Assembly: GCA_018820855.1 (NCBI GenBank)
Contig: JAHJNL010000099.1
Coordinates: forward strand, 1 to 56,199
Direction of reading: 5' to 3'
Source: Pseudomonadota bacterium
Lineage (GTDB): Bacteria > Desulfobacterota > Desulfobulbia > Desulfobulbales > Desulfocapsaceae
Length of the DNA: 56,199 bases
A program made the translations under genes and the position numbers. The number at the start of each line of letters is the position of its first letter. Within the stretch, counting starts at the first letter, position 1. The notes under the pieces are model-generated. The model was given only the letters and a program-made list of their open reading frames with translations. It was not told the origin of the DNA and ran no database searches. Positions 1 to 7,044 of the stretch are shown here, in pieces.

Positions 1-7
1 AAATGAT

Positions 8-45
8 AACGGGTACTAAGATCAGCTCTTAGTACCCGTTTTTTT
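8..45 (+). terminator. Rho-independent terminator of a gene left of the window
   Basis: A perfect 13-bp stem (8-20 with 28-40) encloses a 7-base loop and is followed by a run of T on the plus strand. There is no matching A-run on the left, so it serves a plus-strand gene that ends just outside the window. Confidence 0.85.
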
Positions 46-335
46 CTGCCTATTTTCTACTCTTTTTATCCAATCGTCAGTTCTGTTTTCAGCACTTTCC
101 CCATCACTGAAATACGCATATATGGGGAAGAACTGCCTGAGATCAGTTAACATCAGGACCGGTGATGCAACCGGCAGGTAGGCTGCAATACAAAGGAAAA
201 AGTCCAAAGCAACGACAAAAAACTGTCAAAGATACTGCTGGACAGAACAAGTCCAAATTGCCGCTAAAAAAGATTACCTACCATAACACTATTTGATTCC
301 AGGATAACAACGTTCCAGAACCCGCCAAGGTAAAA

Positions 336-1082
336 TCAAAAGCGCTTCACCTCTGCTTTTGTCAATGTAGTCCATGCCGCGTCATTTGTGTCATCGATTC
401 TGGTTACCGGAATAACCTGACGGTGGTTGAGAAGAACCGTTTTAATTTTACTGTCAGCAATAATCACCCTGATGTTTTCCGGTAAGGACTGTCCCTCATC
501 GTCCACAACATCATCTACAGAAGGATGAACACACAGATCTTGCGGGCAGGTAAGTTTTCCGGCTTCCCCCAAATCAAACCAACCTCGAAACCTGCCGTCA
601 TTTCCATGCAGCCTGAGACCGGTTCCGGCAAGTGCGCCTATTATTCCGTCTCCCGTCCCACCATGTTCAGAGAGGTGTACCCCTACCCTCTTGGCAAGCT
701 GGTAAGCTTCCTGTTTGCTGAGCACAGTTTGTTTAGCTTTGAGCCCAAAGTCGGTAAGTGCTTGGCGATCCAGGGAATCATTGTCTACAACTACGCAAAG
801 ACCAGGGTCGGATCCGGAAGCTGAAGCCTTCACCAGGAATTGTTTGGCATACTGAATGACATCATCAATCTTGGTGTCACCTATGATGGCCGAGAAGCAC
901 ATGGAACTATTATGGGAGGTGTAAGGGATAGCATCATGAACAAAAAGTTGGTGCCTGGTAATATTTGAACATTGCGAAGCTAGGCCGATTTGCTGCAACT
1001 CTCCGGCGAGAATCTCAGCAAGCTGTCCGGAACCCGGACTATTAAGGTTGTCAGTATCATCTATGCTGAGATAAATTTCCAT
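336..1082 (-). CDS. TiaS-like (tRNA-Ile2 agmatinylcytidine synthetase-type) domain protein
   Basis: The 248-residue protein starts MEIYLSIDDTDNL and carries the IDDTD motif of the TiaS catalytic kinase domain. Near residue 140 it has the second signature, GGTGDGIIGALAG. In archaea TiaS agmatinylates C34 of tRNA-Ile2. Bacteria use TilS and lysidine instead, and this protein is much shorter than archaeal TiaS, lacking its OB-fold and zinc-ribbon C-terminus. Its substrate is therefore unknown; a nucleotide-dependent kinase or transferase activity is the reasonable inference. It stands alone, transcribed away from the molybdenum storage genes with about 270 bases between them. The family assignment is firm, the role is open. 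Confidence 0.8.
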   Translation of the reverse strand: MEIYLSIDDTDNLNSPGSGQLAEILAGELQQIGLASQCSNITRHQLFVHDAIPYTSHNSSMCFSAIIGDTKIDDVIQYAKQFLVKASASGSDPGLCVVVDNDSLDRQALTDFGLKAKQTVLSKQEAYQLAKRVGVHLSEHGGTGDGIIGALAGTGLRLHGNDGRFRGWFDLGEAGKLTCPQDLCVHPSVDDVVDDEGQSLPENIRVIIADSKIKTVLLNHRQVIPVTRIDDTNDAAWTTLTKAEVKRF

Positions 1083-1252
1083 TTTTCTGCTCCTAATTGA
1101 TATTAAAAATCAATGCTGTAAACTGTAAGATATAAGAGCAATTAACCTGTGGCAGACACTCTTGTCAAGCAGGCGGTTCACGGCAAGAAACAAAAGACAG
1201 AAAGCAACCGAAACTCACCATAAGCCACAGTATTTAGAGCCAGAAAAGATAT

Positions 1253-1284
1253 GAGATGGCCACTGGAGCTCCCCTTGCCATCTC
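1253..1284 (+). promoter_or_regulatory. Leader hairpin upstream of the molybdenum storage operon
   Basis: An 8-bp perfect inverted repeat, GAGATGGC / GCCATCTC, has a 16-base loop that itself contains GGAGCTCC. It lies about 70 bases before the 68-residue ORF, in what should be its 5' untranslated leader. No T-run follows, so it is not a terminator. A role as a regulatory RNA element or operator is speculative. Confidence 0.35.
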
Positions 1285-1355
1285 TGATAAGAAAGCATAT
1301 GATGTTATAAGTGTTCATCGCAGTACAAAATCAATATCCTTGGAGGATGATTATT

Positions 1356-1562
1356 ATGGCCGGACAAATTTTTTATCGCGAACGCGTAAAAGCAAAAGAA
1401 GGATCCCATTCACCTCGTTTTAGAGTTGTTGCCATCAATGGCATTGATCTCAAAATACTCGGCAATCACTTTCGCAAAAAAGAACTCGAACAGATTGCCA
1501 AGGCAACAAGTTCCGATCTGGTTATGCTTGAGCGCGATAAAGACGCTCAGAAAAAGAAATAA
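1356..1562 (+). CDS. Small basic protein of unknown function preceding the Mos storage protein
   Basis: The ATG at 1356 is chosen because GGAGG (1342-1346) precedes it by 9 bases; the ATG at 1347 touches that site and the ORF start at 1311 has none. The protein has 68 residues, is strongly charged, begins MAGQIFYRERVKAKEG and ends in a Lys-rich tail (RDKDAQKKK). There is no signal peptide or membrane segment. The pattern FRVVAINGIDLKI suggests a small beta-rich fold. The stop is 40 bases before the Mos gene, so the two are almost certainly cotranscribed. I do not recognise the family; position suggests an accessory to molybdenum storage or a regulator of it. Confidence 0.7.
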   Translation: MAGQIFYRERVKAKEGSHSPRFRVVAINGIDLKILGNHFRKKELEQIAKATSSDLVMLERDKDAQKKK

Positions 1563-1602
1563 TCACAATCTGAACCGTATCACTTTAAAGGGGAAAATAA
1601 AT

Positions 1603-2433
1603 ATGGCATTGGTACGTGAAAAAGATGGGAAGAGACTGCATGTCAAGAGTGCTCTCATGGGAGAAAGCCTTGTCAGTAAAGAATTTATTGAGAATCTTGA
1701 CATTGCGCCCCAGGAAAGGCTCTATCCGGATGTAAAAATCATGAAAATCGGTGGCCAGTCCATCTGTGACCGGGGTGTCAAGGCGCTACCCAATATATTA
1801 AAAGAACTTGTCAAAAACCGGGCCCATCACAAGATGCTGTTGACCACGGGTGGCGGTACCCGTAGCCGACATATCTATACCATAGGCCTGGAAATGGGCA
1901 TGCCAACCGGAGTAATCGCTAAATTCGGCAGCATGGTTTCCGAACAGAACGCCCTGATGATTGCCACGCTACTTTCTCCCTGGGGCGGCGTTAAGATCTC
2001 CCATGCCGATATCGTTAAGCTACCTACCTATTTTGCTGAGAAGATCATTCCAGTCATGCACGGTATGCCCCCCTATGACTATTTTGCCATCAAGCCTAAA
2101 GTCGGCAGGATTCCAATTCACCGTACTGACGTAGGCCTTGTTATCCTTGCCGACCTGATCGGTTCGAGGACAATACTGTTTATCAAGGATGAAAAAGGGC
2201 TTTACAGTGAAGATCCAAAGAAAAATCCAGATGCCAAGTTTATCGCCGAAATCGGTGCCAAGGATCTGCTCGAAAGCAACCAGGATGATCTGGTAATAGA
2301 ACGACCTTGTCTTGAGATCATTCAGAATAGTGAAGTCATAGAAAAAGTGCAGATAATCAATGGGATGATAGAAGGCAATATTACAAAGGCCCTTAACGGG
2401 GAGCATGTTGGTACTTTCATTTATAAACAGTAA
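1603..2433 (+). CDS. Molybdenum storage protein subunit (MosA/MosB type)
   Basis: A 276-residue member of the amino-acid-kinase fold, related to UMP kinase. The MosB-like landmarks appear in order: VMKIGG-type start (KIMKIGGQSICDRG), TTGGGTRSRHIYTIG, the GMPPY loop, RTDVGLVILADLIG, KDEKGLY and the C-terminal EHVGTFI. In Azotobacter, MosA and MosB form an alpha3-beta3 cage that stores polyoxomolybdate or tungstate clusters using ATP. Only one subunit gene is present here, so a homohexamer or a distant partner gene is implied. The ATG at 1603 follows AAAGGGG; the longer upstream frame overlaps the previous gene and looks artefactual. A molybdate-type transporter lies convergent downstream, supporting a molybdenum role. 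Confidence 0.85.
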   Translation: MALVREKDGKRLHVKSALMGESLVSKEFIENLDIAPQERLYPDVKIMKIGGQSICDRGVKALPNILKELVKNRAHHKMLLTTGGGTRSRHIYTIGLEMGMPTGVIAKFGSMVSEQNALMIATLLSPWGGVKISHADIVKLPTYFAEKIIPVMHGMPPYDYFAIKPKVGRIPIHRTDVGLVILADLIGSRTILFIKDEKGLYSEDPKKNPDAKFIAEIGAKDLLESNQDDLVIERPCLEIIQNSEVIEKVQIINGMIEGNITKALNGEHVGTFIYKQ

Positions 2434-2438
2434 AGATT

Positions 2439-2467
2439 ACAAGCACAGACACAGTGTCTGTGCTTGT
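2439..2467 (+). terminator. 29-bp near-continuous palindrome after the Mos gene
   Basis: A 14-bp perfect inverted repeat (2439-2452 and 2454-2467) about one central base begins 6 bases past the stop codon. It forms a very stable hairpin but has no T-run, so it may be a 3'-end stabiliser or a factor-dependent end rather than a classical terminator. Confidence 0.55.
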
Positions 2468-2550
2468 ATAGTATATTGGTAATGCGGTAGTTAACAGATA
2501 CTATGGGCAGAAAAATTATATAACGTTTTTTTAGCAATAAGGTTTATTTC

Positions 2551-2760
2551 ATGTTTGCTGTTATTGTGCTTTATCTTGTCATCCTTTTTTTTGTAGAAGT
2601 TGTGTTAGGTTCCTGTGCCGATGTATATAATTCTGAAGTTGGTTATGAAAGCAGCTGTGTAAAAGTTACCCGACTTACAAGCAAACAGTTTTTTACACAC
2701 CTGCTGCCGGTTATTCTGCTTTTTGCTGTGTTTCCATTATTACTGTCAGAAGCCATCTAG
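2551..2760 (+). CDS. Small membrane protein of unknown function
   Basis: A 69-residue ORF with two hydrophobic stretches, about residues 3-20 (VIVLYLVILFFVEVVLG) and 50-67 (HLLPVILLFAVFPLLL), joined by a polar loop with two cysteines. AAGG lies about 10 bases before the ATG. It sits between the Mos gene and the convergent transporter. I recognise no family. The composition is typical of a real two-helix membrane protein, but coding support is modest. Confidence 0.45.
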   Translation: MFAVIVLYLVILFFVEVVLGSCADVYNSEVGYESSCVKVTRLTSKQFFTHLLPVILLFAVFPLLLSEAI

Positions 2761-2919
2761 AAACCCTGCTTTTCCAATCCAAAAGACCCTTCCGGGTACC
2801 ACTGGAGATATTATTTTTTTCTGAATAAGCGTCCTTAAAGGTAAAGGATATGGATGAATTGGGCAGCCCCGATACATCTCTTCAGAAACCAACACATCTA
2901 AATAACTGTTTACTCCCTT

Positions 2920-4119
2920 TCATACTGAAAGCTTCTCCCATCGCAATATTCTCGCAACCACAATCCCTATCAAAAAACCAGCTGCCAGGTTGGACGCAAG
3001 GGTTATTCCTACAATCAGAACTACAACAAAGAGTTCTTTACGTTTTTGCATATCGAGAATCGTCAAAGCAAGTTGAGCACCAGCAAATATCAGCAGAACG
3101 CCAAGGACAGACATTGGGACTAAATTGACAATTGACAGCACCTGGGCCCCGAAACACAAGGCTATCACCAGAAAGATTCCCCCTATGATCATATTTGAAC
3201 CAGCGGTTCGGGCCCCAAATCGGTACCGTGACGCAAGCCCTCCCGCCCCGTGACACATCGGCATTCCCCCTATAAAAAAACTTCCCAGATTGGCAAGAGC
3301 CATGCTGATACACAGCGCTTTATAGCTGACGCGATTGCCGTCTTGAGGAAAATATTGATGAGACAAATCGGCATTGGCAATTACGGCATTGCCGAGAGTC
3401 ATTGGTACTTGGGGAAGGACGAGAATAAGCAGGGCAAAGCTAAAATCATTAACTGTCGGTATCCCATAGGGTAAAAGGTGCGGAAGATTAAATCCTATTT
3501 TTACCTGATCCCATCCCTCATGAGTGCCAAAAAGCACTCCAACTATCATGCCAACGCCAACAACAACCACGGCGGCCGGTAGACGTTTATTGTCAAGAAG
3601 GAACAAGGTTAACAATCCTAAAATGGAACCAATGACTATTCCGATTGGTAGGAAACCGATATGTTGAATGAGTAGATGTGGTTCTGCCATTTCCTGCATA
3701 ACCTGGAAGGATGAGGTGCCTACCATCAAGCGCACACCTTGAGAAAGAAGCAGGATGCCGGTTGAAAGCTGAACCCCACGAATCACCGATTTCGGAATAT
3801 GGCGGCCAATCACATTAATCAGGCCAGTGGCTCCGATGATAATCAACATGACAAAAACCCACAGACAGGATGCTTGAATCTGGACAGCTGAGATGCCTGT
3901 GGCGATGGCATAAGCACTTATGACCTTCATCGGTTCGACAGGGCAGGTTACTTTAAAATACAGGCCTGAAAGGATATAGAACAAGCCAACACCAATGAAG
4001 ATTCCGACCGGATTAAGATTATTAATCATAATCATTCCGACAGCCAGAGGAAGTATCGTACCTAAATCTCCGAGCGAGCCCGCGAGTTCCATTCGGGTAA
4101 ATTGAAAATGCTTTGACAT
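2920..4119 (-). CDS. MOT1-type putative molybdate/sulfate transporter
   Basis: A roughly 400-residue polytopic membrane protein. The N-terminal ELAGSLGDLGTILPLAVG is the signature of the MOT1 (MFS_MOT1) branch of the SulP-like superfamily, which takes up molybdate in plants and algae. Its second copy appears as PMTLGNAVIANADLSHQYFP. About ten hydrophobic segments are visible. The ATG at 4119 is preferred; a GTG sits directly before it at 4122. It converges on the Mos storage gene, giving an uptake-plus-storage pair. Sulfate cannot be excluded as substrate from sequence alone; the neighbourhood favours molybdate. Confidence 0.8.
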   Translation of the reverse strand: MSKHFQFTRMELAGSLGDLGTILPLAVGMIMINNLNPVGIFIGVGLFYILSGLYFKVTCPVEPMKVISAYAIATGISAVQIQASCLWVFVMLIIIGATGLINVIGRHIPKSVIRGVQLSTGILLLSQGVRLMVGTSSFQVMQEMAEPHLLIQHIGFLPIGIVIGSILGLLTLFLLDNKRLPAAVVVVGVGMIVGVLFGTHEGWDQVKIGFNLPHLLPYGIPTVNDFSFALLILVLPQVPMTLGNAVIANADLSHQYFPQDGNRVSYKALCISMALANLGSFFIGGMPMCHGAGGLASRYRFGARTAGSNMIIGGIFLVIALCFGAQVLSIVNLVPMSVLGVLLIFAGAQLALTILDMQKRKELFVVVLIVGITLASNLAAGFLIGIVVARILRWEKLSV

Positions 4120-4577
4120 CACGGTATAATCCTGCCAGCTAAAGAATTAAGGTAACTCAGCTACACCTCATTGAATTATTACTAAGAAAAAGGAAATAAG
4201 CAAATCCGAAAAGATGTGCTGCGACAATATATCAGTTCAAAGAATCATTTCTCGACTCTGCAAGACATCACGTTCTTTCTCCTGATTTCATAGAGCAAGG
4301 ATCTTTTCCCGGCTCGAAGTAATACAAACAGCATACACTGAACAACAAACCTGTATCGAGTTCAGAGATATCACAAAATCCACTGCAAAAATAATCAAAA
4401 GAGAGTAATATTCAGTGACCTGAAAAGCTCCTTACCAGATGAGTGGGACAAGACGCTAACGCTACTGATCAATATCAACTGATCCCCAAAAGGCAGGAAG
4501 AGAAAGTTACTCACATTTACAATCTTGAAGCCCCGAGCTAATCCAGATTGTGAAGTTTTACTTAGGATGGAACTAAC
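4120..4577. other. 458-base divergent intergenic region
   Basis: It lies between the transporter (minus strand) and feoA (plus strand), so it must hold divergent promoters. The only structure seen is a small dyad, GATCA...TGATC, near 4467-4484. No clear Fur or ModE palindrome was found, and no convincing ORF. Confidence 0.5.
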
Positions 4578-4820
4578 ATGGTAGAAGTAAATCTGAGATT
4601 GATGAAAAAAAACCAGTCCGGCACCATCAAGGCAGTCAAGGTAAGTGGTGAACTGGGGAGAAGAATCCGCGAAATGGGCCTTGTACCGGGTACTGAAATC
4701 ACCATTCAAGGACGAGCACCGCTCTATGATCCCGTTGCCATGCGGGTCATGGGAGGAACACTGACTCTGCGTAACAATGAGGCTGATCATATCATCGTCG
4801 AGGTCAGCGAAGAAGGCTGA
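4578..4820 (+). CDS. feoA: Ferrous iron transport protein A (first copy)
   Basis: An 80-residue SH3-like FeoA domain with the usual landmarks: GTIKAVKVSGELGRRIREMG, LVPGTEITI, DPVAMRVMGGTLTLR. FeoA is a small cytosolic partner of the FeoB iron permease. This copy is isolated from feoB, with a minus-strand metal exporter between them, and its last 34 bases overlap that gene tail to tail. AGGA lies 10 bases before the ATG. It could serve the downstream FeoB in trans. Confidence 0.88.
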   Translation: MVEVNLRLMKKNQSGTIKAVKVSGELGRRIREMGLVPGTEITIQGRAPLYDPVAMRVMGGTLTLRNNEADHIIVEVSEEG

Positions 4821-5977
4821 AGCATATCGACGCCGGCTTCTTTAAGTAAGATCACCGCAACACTCTCCTTGTCCTCTGCCACGACCTCATCCGGTTTCAG
4901 TTTGAGCAGCCAGCGTCCCACCAGCAGTCCTTTTCTTTTTTTCGCATCTTTATACCGATTTTCTACAAACTGACGTCTTTTCACTTCTCTGGTCTCGGTT
5001 ACCATGGTTTCGATAAGAAACCATGGTGCACTAGCCAGATGCAGACTTACTTGTCCTTCAGGCTTTTGCACCGGTGTAACCCTCCGTATAAATTGTCCCG
5101 GAGCGTAATGCGGCCGAATACGGGCAAGGATCAGCCCAGGGAAATGGTGCAGCAATTCTTCTTCTAATCGATCTGCCACCTGATCTGCCATCTTATGTGA
5201 AGGCGTATGCATTACCACATCCATATCCACCAGATAACGCCCTCCGGCATTTCTGCTGAAGCACTTGTTCACACGAACGATTCTGGGGTGACCTTCCACA
5301 AAAGCGATAATTCCACGTTCCGTATCTCTATCAATTGAGGCATCCAGAAGATCTTTCAAGGATCCGACAAAAAGCTGTCCCCCTGCATAAAAAACAAAGA
5401 GGGAAACTATGCCTGCTGCGAGCCGATCCACGTTAAAGCCTAAGGGCACCACCAGCAGACCGACCAGGACTACTGCGGTGGAAAGGGAGTCTGCCAGGTA
5501 ATCCCGTGCATCGGCTATCAGAGCCGGAGAATCGAGCTTCTTGCCGGCACGCAATTGAAATATCCCAAACCCCAGGGCAATCAGAAAAGAAATGGCTGCA
5601 ACAGGTAAGGCAATTACTATATCCGGGAGTCCTGAGACACCGAATAATGCCTGACGTCCGATCTCATAACCAGCCAGAATAACGGCAATAGAGGCAATCA
5701 AGGCGGCAACGGTTTCGGCCTTATACAGTCCGTAAGGAAACGCAGGATGTTCACGTCCCGCCACCCAAATACCGACAAATACGGCAGTAGAGGCAAAGAC
5801 ATCTGTAGCGGAATGAATGGCATCGCCAAGCAGGGCAGCGGAACCGGACAGAACACCAGCTATTCCTTTGCTGAGTGCAAGGAAAAGGTTCAGAGAGATG
5901 GAAATAGCTGCCTGTTTTCTGGCTGCTGCCAGTTTTTCTTGGGATTGTTTATGAATCATGAATCCATCTCTTACCAT
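4787..5977 (-). CDS. Cation diffusion facilitator metal exporter with extra C-terminal domain
   Basis: A 396-residue CDF-family protein. It has six hydrophobic segments with paired metal-site motifs in helix 2 (DAIHSATDVF) and helix 5 (DARDYLADSL). A cytoplasmic ferredoxin-like domain follows, with VDMDVVMHTPSHKMADQVADRLE. The last 90 or so residues exceed a normal CDF and resemble part of the NifX/dinitrogenase-cofactor fold (ENRYKDAKKRKGLLVG, then AVILLKEAGVDML). Likely cargo is Fe(II), Zn or Mn, given the feo genes on both sides. An alternative ATG lies at 5959. Its 3' end overlaps feoA. Confidence 0.85.
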   Translation of the reverse strand: MVRDGFMIHKQSQEKLAAARKQAAISISLNLFLALSKGIAGVLSGSAALLGDAIHSATDVFASTAVFVGIWVAGREHPAFPYGLYKAETVAALIASIAVILAGYEIGRQALFGVSGLPDIVIALPVAAISFLIALGFGIFQLRAGKKLDSPALIADARDYLADSLSTAVVLVGLLVVPLGFNVDRLAAGIVSLFVFYAGGQLFVGSLKDLLDASIDRDTERGIIAFVEGHPRIVRVNKCFSRNAGGRYLVDMDVVMHTPSHKMADQVADRLEEELLHHFPGLILARIRPHYAPGQFIRRVTPVQKPEGQVSLHLASAPWFLIETMVTETREVKRRQFVENRYKDAKKRKGLLVGRWLLKLKPDEVVAEDKESVAVILLKEAGVDMLQPSSLTSTMI

Positions 5978-6341
5978 TGATGACGTCGTAGAAACTCTTC
6001 CCCTACTCCGCTGCTACAGACTTTGGATCACTAAGCATACCCTGATCATGCGACTCTATGAAGTTTTTCGAAGTCTTACACTTATCTTGTTAGCCATCAA
6101 AGAAGAAGGACAACTTTTTATAAGTTGACTTTGAATGTGTTATCTCCGGGAGACTATACAACCAATCTAAGTATTGTGACTGATCTGTTTTTTTAATTCA
6201 AGAATCTTAGATACCAATTCACCTGTTGCCACACTCTCTTTCCTGGAAAAAACTCAGAAAAAAGACACAGAAGCCTTGATAAATCAGTTGACAGCACATA
6301 ATGTTTGTTGTACCTAAACATTGTTATCTAAGGAGAGATAA
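5978..6341. other. 364-base intergenic region before feoA2
   Basis: It separates the metal exporter from the feo operon, which are divergently transcribed. Apart from the feo promoter and dyad listed separately, no ORF or hairpin stands out. Confidence 0.5.
6288..6322 (+). promoter_or_regulatory. Promoter with overlapping operator-like dyad for the feo operon
   Basis: A perfect -35 TTGACA (6288-6293) and a weak -10 TACCTA (6311-6316) are separated by 17 bases. A 7-bp inverted repeat, AATGTTT (6300-6306) / AAACATT (6316-6322), straddles the -10. A repressor bound there would block RNA polymerase, which fits iron-dependent control (Fur or DtxR type), although the sequence is not a consensus Fur box. 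Confidence 0.5.
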
Positions 6342-6653
6342 ATGACCCTGAAGGACATAAACAAAAAATGCCGCTGCTTGGCCAAAAAGATGCAACAGTG
6401 TACAGTAGCCCAACATTGTACTGGACACCATGGACCTCTCTCTGAAACCTGTCACGTTGGAAAAATAAAGATCTGCAAGATCACCGGTGACAGACAACTT
6501 TGCGCGAGAATGGCCTCTCTCGGTGTTCTGGCTGGTGAAGAGGCAGAAATAATCTGTCCAAAAAACGGCTCTCAGTGTCTACTGAAAATACAGGGTGGAA
6601 CGTTAAGCTTGGACCATATAGCGAGCAGTAATATTATCGTACAATCTGTATAA
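6342..6653 (+). CDS. feoA: FeoA-like protein with Cys-rich N-terminal extension
   Basis: 103 residues. The C-terminal 70 or so are a FeoA domain (KICKITGDRQLCARMASLGV, then LLKIQGGTLSLDH). The first 40 are an extension with cysteines at 10, 12, 20, 26 and 37 and two adjacent histidines, absent from ordinary FeoA. This could bind iron or an Fe-S cluster and give FeoA a sensing role, which is inference. AAGGAG sits 6 bases before the ATG. It is first in the operon with the Cys-rich protein and feoB. Confidence 0.85.
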   Translation: MTLKDINKKCRCLAKKMQQCTVAQHCTGHHGPLSETCHVGKIKICKITGDRQLCARMASLGVLAGEEAEIICPKNGSQCLLKIQGGTLSLDHIASSNIIVQSV

Positions 6654-6660
6654 CCGTAAG

Positions 6661-6692
6661 AGACAGCTCTATTATGTATGCTGTCTTTTTTT
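6661..6692 (+). terminator. Hairpin with T-run inside the feo operon
   Basis: AGACAGC (6661-6667) pairs with GCTGTCT (6680-6686), followed by an unbroken run of T. It lies between feoA2 and the next gene, so it is probably a partial terminator that makes feoA2 message more abundant than feoB message. Confidence 0.65.
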
Positions 6693-6732
6693 AGGAGCCG
6701 AGTCTTAGGAGCCCCTAACAATAGGAACAATT

Positions 6733-6972
6733 ATGTGGCAAACTGGAACTATCATACTTATTACAGGCCTTGCCTTCTTTTTCATCGGAAGAAAGTTGTA
6801 TCGTCAATTACGACAAGCAGCTGATCCATCACAGCAGATTTCTTGCGGTTGTAGTTGTTCCGGCTGCGGAGAGAGTAAATGCAGCAGTCGACCCATCGAG
6901 GATGATAGCATAAGAAACAGCCCCCCTTTCCAACATCTTTCAAATACAAATAATCAATGTAATCTGCATTAA
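6733..6972 (+). CDS. FeoB-associated Cys-rich membrane protein
   Basis: 79 residues: one N-terminal membrane helix (GTIILITGLAFFFIGRKLY) followed by a cytosolic tail with the cluster SCGCSCSGCGESKC. This matches the FeoB-associated Cys-rich family (Pfam FeoB_associated) that regularly sits beside feoB. The role is unproven but probably metal binding or assisting FeoB. AGGA lies 7 bases before the ATG; feoB follows after 72 bases. Confidence 0.85.
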   Translation: MWQTGTIILITGLAFFFIGRKLYRQLRQAADPSQQISCGCSCSGCGESKCSSRPIEDDSIRNSPPFQHLSNTNNQCNLH

Positions 6973-7044
6973 GGAAAATCTGCTATTTTGTGTTTTTCAC
7001 CAATTTCCTGATCATTTCAACGATTCAATATCCTACGACTTCAG

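Noticed and set aside
22-207. Minus-strand ORF of 61 residues at the left edge
   Set aside because: It runs through the terminator at 8-45 and has no ribosome binding site or recognisable pattern.
1149-1165. TGGCAGACACTCTTGTC as a sigma-54 promoter of the Mos operon
   Set aside because: The -24 and -12 halves are one base too far apart and the -12 GC is missing.
2020-2406. Minus-strand 128-residue ORF opposite the Mos gene
   Set aside because: It is the shadow of the Mos frame; the Mos protein is conserved and well supported.
4395-4790. Minus-strand ORF over feoA
   Set aside because: Shadow of feoA and its leader; composition is not protein-like.
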